From Candidatus Zambryskiibacteriota bacterium (GTDB lineage: Bacteria; Patescibacteriota; Minisyncoccia; Phycocordibacterales; WO2-35-19), in the NCBI GenBank assembly GCA_016932555.1, contig JAFGCQ010000025.1, positions 1 to 51,155 on the forward strand: 51,155 bases of DNA. Reading direction: 5' to 3'. The notes beneath the pieces were generated by a model that had not been told where the DNA came from, searched no databases, and saw only the letters and a list, made by a program, of their open reading frames with translations. The position numbers and the translations under genes were made by a program. Positions 49,276 through 51,155 of the stretch are shown here, in pieces (the first letter of the stretch is position 1; every line of letters starts with the position of its first letter).

Positions 49276-49474
49276 TTAGGCAGTACCTCAGGTTTCAATA
49301 GCACATTGATGAAATGGCAAACGGAAGAAACGGAGAAATGCTTATGATTGTATTTAATTTTACACTGAAAAAAGAAGCGGGGAAATCTGGATCATGATGG
49401 GTCTGGCGTGACCTATATCAAGCACCTAACCGAGGTGCAAAAGGTCCCACAAAATATCGTGGGACCTTTTTTAT
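49276..49474 (+). ncRNA. Candidate small RNA or small-protein transcript
   Basis: The space between dnaE and rnhB holds a self-contained unit: a promoter, then about 200 bases ending in three adjacent hairpins. These are GGGTC/GACCT (49399-49403 with 49410-49414, one G-U pair), GCACCT/AGGTGC (49422-49427 with 49433-49438), and AAGGTCCCAC/GTGGGACCTT (49441-49450 with 49459-49468), the last followed by T. It contains a 27-codon reading frame, ATG 49314 to TGA 49397 (MANGRNGEML...), without a Shine-Dalgarno. I cannot match it to a known RNA family. Either the RNA structure or the small peptide could be the product. Confidence 0.45.
49441..49474 (+). terminator. Strong intrinsic terminator before rnhB
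   Basis: A perfect 10-bp stem with loop AAAATATC and a TTTTTTATTTT tail. Confidence 0.9.
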
Positions 49475-49494
49475 TTTGAGGTAAAATATATAGT

Positions 49495-50127
49495 ATGAAA
49501 TTAATTATTGGCATAGATGAGGCAGGGAGGGGATCTTTGGCGGGACCATTAACTTTATCAATATTCGCCGCTCCGCAAAATCTGCGAAACAAGCTTATAA
49601 AAATCCTGGGCGGAAAAATCAAAGATTCCAAAAAAATTTCACCAGAAAATCGAGAAAAAATTTACAAAGAATTTTTGAGATTAAGAAAAGCAAATCAGAT
49701 AGATTTTAATGTAGCTCACACTACAAACATAATAATTGATAGAAGAGGAATCAGCTATGCAACTAAATTAGGAATAAAAAAGTGCCTGAATAAATTAGAA
49801 CACACTAATTGCGGGAAGGAGGGTTCCCCTTCTTCTTTTGAAAAATGTGGTGTAATTAGGTTGGACGGGTTACTAAAGGCGCCTGAGAAATATAAAAACC
49901 AAAAAACTATTATTGGGGGAGATGAAAAAAATATTTTTATCGCTTGCGCTTCCGTAGTTGCTAAAGTCCGCCGTGACCGATTAATGTGTCGTTATGCCAA
50001 AAAATTTTCTCAATATTCTTTTGAAATTCATAAAGGATATGGTACTGCTCTTCACTATAAACTTCTCAAAAAGCACGGTCTTTCTATTCTCCACCGCAGA
50101 TCATTTTTGAAGAAATTGATCAAGTAA
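49495..50127 (+). CDS. rnhB: Ribonuclease HII with in-frame repeat insertion
   Basis: A 210-residue nuclease removing RNA from RNA-DNA hybrids. The catalytic N-terminal IGIDEAGRGSLAGPL (Asp-Glu), the VIRLDG strand with a further Asp, and ASVVAKVRRDRLM are present. Residues 105-121 (NCGKEGSPSSFEKCGVI) are encoded by copy C of the ATTACACCACAT hairpin repeat. They form an extra loop of about 17 residues between a helix and the VIRLDG strand, without breaking the frame. It starts just after a strong terminator and is followed by rpmF and the NusB fusion. Confidence 0.92.
   Translation: MKLIIGIDEAGRGSLAGPLTLSIFAAPQNLRNKLIKILGGKIKDSKKISPENREKIYKEFLRLRKANQIDFNVAHTTNIIIDRRGISYATKLGIKKCLNKLEHTNCGKEGSPSSFEKCGVIRLDGLLKAPEKYKNQKTIIGGDEKNIFIACASVVAKVRRDRLMCRYAKKFSQYSFEIHKGYGTALHYKLLKKHGLSILHRRSFLKKLIK
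49807..49857 (-). repeat. ATTACACCACAT hairpin repeat, copy C (inside rnhB)
   Basis: The reverse strand reads AATTACACCACAT, then AAAAGAAGAAGGGGAAC, a partner CCTCCTTCCC and a terminal GCAATT. It shares the invariant 12-base head and the GAAGGGGAAC centre with copy A (18394-18441). Its 51 bases equal 17 codons, preserving the rnhB frame. Confidence 0.78.
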
Positions 50128-50166
50128 AATTTGCTTTATTTTCCAATATAAAGTAGGATATCTTCC

Positions 50167-50397
50167 ATGGTAGTCAGGATGAGACATACTCGGGCCCATA
50201 CGGCTAATAGAAGGAGTCATCACAAAATTGATGCTCCTATTTTAACTTTATGTAAAGAATGCGGTTCACCTAAAAAGCCTCACGCCATTTGCGAAGTCTG
50301 CGGCAAATATAAAGGTCGAGAAATCATAAATGTTACTGCCAAGATTGCTAAAAAAGAGAAAAAGATCAAAGAGAAGGAAAAAGAACTAAGTAAATAG
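50167..50397 (+). CDS. rpmF: 50S ribosomal protein bL32
   Basis: A 76-residue bL32. The basic N-terminus (MRHTRAHTANRRSHHKI) and the zinc ribbon (CKECGSPKKPHAICEVCGKYKGREI, two CxxC pairs) are diagnostic, followed by a Lys/Glu-rich tail longer than usual. ATG 50167 is used; an internal ATG (MRHT) is possible. It sits between rnhB and the NusB fusion and ends with a terminator. Confidence 0.93.
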   Translation: MVVRMRHTRAHTANRRSHHKIDAPILTLCKECGSPKKPHAICEVCGKYKGREIINVTAKIAKKEKKIKEKEKELSK

Positions 50398-50421
50398 TAA
50401 TTAGAATTCAGTAATTAGAGG

Positions 50422-50454
50422 AAAGACAAGTTTTACACTTGTCTTTATTTTTTT
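50422..50454 (+). terminator. Terminator after rpmF
   Basis: AAAGACAAG and CTTGTCTTT pair around TTTTACA, followed by ATTTTTTT. The 3' stem arm includes the -35 of the next promoter. Confidence 0.85.
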
Positions 50455-50468
50455 GCTTTTGTTATAAT
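50439..50468 (+). promoter_or_regulatory. Promoter of the NusB-Nudix gene, nested in a terminator
   Basis: TTGTCT (50439-50444), an 18-base spacer and TATAAT (50463-50468) with TG one base upstream (TGTTATAAT). The leader then includes an AAGCTCTAAGCTTTAAGCTTTTAGCT-like repeat (50475-50499). Confidence 0.5.
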
Positions 50469-50474
50469 AATTTA

Positions 50475-50499
50475 AGCTCTAAGCTTTAAGCTTTTAGCT
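50475..50499 (+). repeat. AAGCT-type short repeat in the NusB leader
   Basis: Three AAGCT/TAGCT units occur in about 25 bases, forming overlapping palindromes upstream of the NusB-Nudix start. They may be a slippage-derived micro-repeat or leader hairpin. Confidence 0.45.
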
Positions 50500-50509
50500 C
50501 ATTCAAAAA

Positions 50510-51155
50510 ATGGCAAATAGGCACCTCGCAAGATCAATAGTTCTTCAGACTCTTTACGAGTGGGATTTTGAAAATCAAAAAATTGATCCGAAAGAAATTT
50601 TGGAAAGGGATGTTACTGAGTTTGCTCCTGGCTTTCAATGTGCAGGTTTTATGAAATCTCTTTTGGAAGGAATTATCTCTAAACAAAAAGATCTTGACGA
50701 TATCATCACTAAAGCCGCTCCTGAATGGCCTATTGAAAAAATTAGTGTTATGGACAGAAATATTCTGCGTTTGGGTCTTTATGAGCTCCTATTTTCTGAT
50801 CACGATCAAGTACCACCTAAAGTGGCTATTAATGAAGCTATTGAGCTCGCTAAAAAATTTGGCGGAGAAACTTCAAGCAAGTTCGTAAATGGCGTCTTGG
50901 GTGCAATCTATAAAGAAATGGGTGAACCTGGTAAAAATGAGACAAGCAGTACTAAAAATAAAAAACCATTTACTTTAGAAATTCATGCCGGAGCGGTAGT
51001 TTATTCTATGCACAAAAATGAGATTTATGTAGCTCTGGTTCATGATGTCTTTGGTCATTGGACTCTAACTAAAGGTAGATTGGAAGAAGGAGAAGATCCA
51101 ACTATTGGTATTGTAAGAGAAGCCAAGGAAGAGCTAGGGCTCGATATCGCCGTTC
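50510..51155 (+). CDS. NusB-Nudix fusion protein (runs off the window)
   Basis: The frame is open from ATG 50510 to the window edge: 215 residues without a stop, so it is partial at the 3' end. Residues 1 to about 140 are a complete NusB domain (RHLARSIVLQTLYEWDFE, SVMDRNILRLGLYELLF, KVAINEAIELAKKFGGE, SSKFVNGVLGAIYKEM), the antitermination and rRNA transcription factor. After a short linker, residues from about 153 form a Nudix hydrolase with an exact Nudix box (GRLEEGEDPTIGIVREAKEE, then LG). No stop or start separates them. The promoter is at 50439-50468. The Nudix substrate is unknown. Confidence 0.88.
   Translation, partial: MANRHLARSIVLQTLYEWDFENQKIDPKEILERDVTEFAPGFQCAGFMKSLLEGIISKQKDLDDIITKAAPEWPIEKISVMDRNILRLGLYELLFSDHDQVPPKVAINEAIELAKKFGGETSSKFVNGVLGAIYKEMGEPGKNETSSTKNKKPFTLEIHAGAVVYSMHKNEIYVALVHDVFGHWTLTKGRLEEGEDPTIGIVREAKEELGLDIAV

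Noticed and set aside
1-51155. UGA recoded to glycine as in SR1/Gracilibacteria
   Set aside because: Several genes (for example gap) end at TGA exactly where the next gene starts, and no conserved protein reads through TGA.

Overview
The window looks like a chromosomal segment of a Patescibacteria/CPR bacterium, most likely from the Parcubacteria side. The reasons are its low G+C, dense short operons, few Shine-Dalgarno sequences, a class II ribonucleotide reductase, a lower-glycolysis/pentose-phosphate gene set with a split transketolase, and compact or rearranged translation proteins: ThrRS without a TGS domain, a short RF1, and a single-chain PheRS. UGA acts as stop and Trp is TGG, so the code is standard table 11, not the recoded table 25 of Gracilibacteria/SR1. 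The taxonomic call is inference from gene content.

Layout: (1) 50-801, an isolated, more G+C-rich single gene with a perfect Shine-Dalgarno and two hairpins. (2) 1156-14365, a plus-strand surface operon: two TasA/camelysin-like proteins with SipW-type signal peptides, a SipW-type signal peptidase, a third SipW-type substrate with a lamin-tail domain, a membrane-anchored beta protein, a CAP-domain protein, a fibronectin/peptidoglycan-binding protein, and a 1666-residue LamG / M64-like peptidase / exo-rhamnogalacturonan-lyase-like / SH3b protein. (3) 20161-14368, a minus-strand cell-division and housekeeping run: lepB, a degenerate HisRS paralogue, rpsU, ybeY, ftsA, ftsZ and an AhpF-like flavin reductase. 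(4) 20244-24210: pth, a SWIB protein, rpsA (minus), an RRM protein, a REP-associated-type Y1 transposase bounded by 40-bp direct repeats, and a DUF192 protein. (5) 24404-32429: nrdJ, then gap, rpiB, a small membrane protein, transketolase halves, a PfkB kinase and class II aldolase. (6) 32460-37654: bL25, a coiled-coil/transglycosylase protein, rpmE, prfA, rpsB, tsf, a membrane protein and tRNA-Thr. (7) 37694-43374: thioredoxin-like protein, GT2, single-chain PheRS, gyrB and a TrpR-like regulator. (8) 43517-44119: a second isolated SD-bearing gene. (9) thrS and dnaE on minus, then a small terminator-bounded transcription unit, rnhB, rpmF and a NusB-Nudix fusion that runs off the window.

The most unusual signals are small palindromic repeats found inside genes. 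A hairpin repeat starting ATTACACCACAT occurs three times, once in frame inside rnhB. An 18-20 bp palindrome encoding LPAQAG sits in frame in both pth and gyrB. A RAYT-like transposase lies nearby. Many genes also share a TGnTATAAT-type extended -10 that ends 7-10 bases before the start codon, which predicts widespread leaderless mRNAs.
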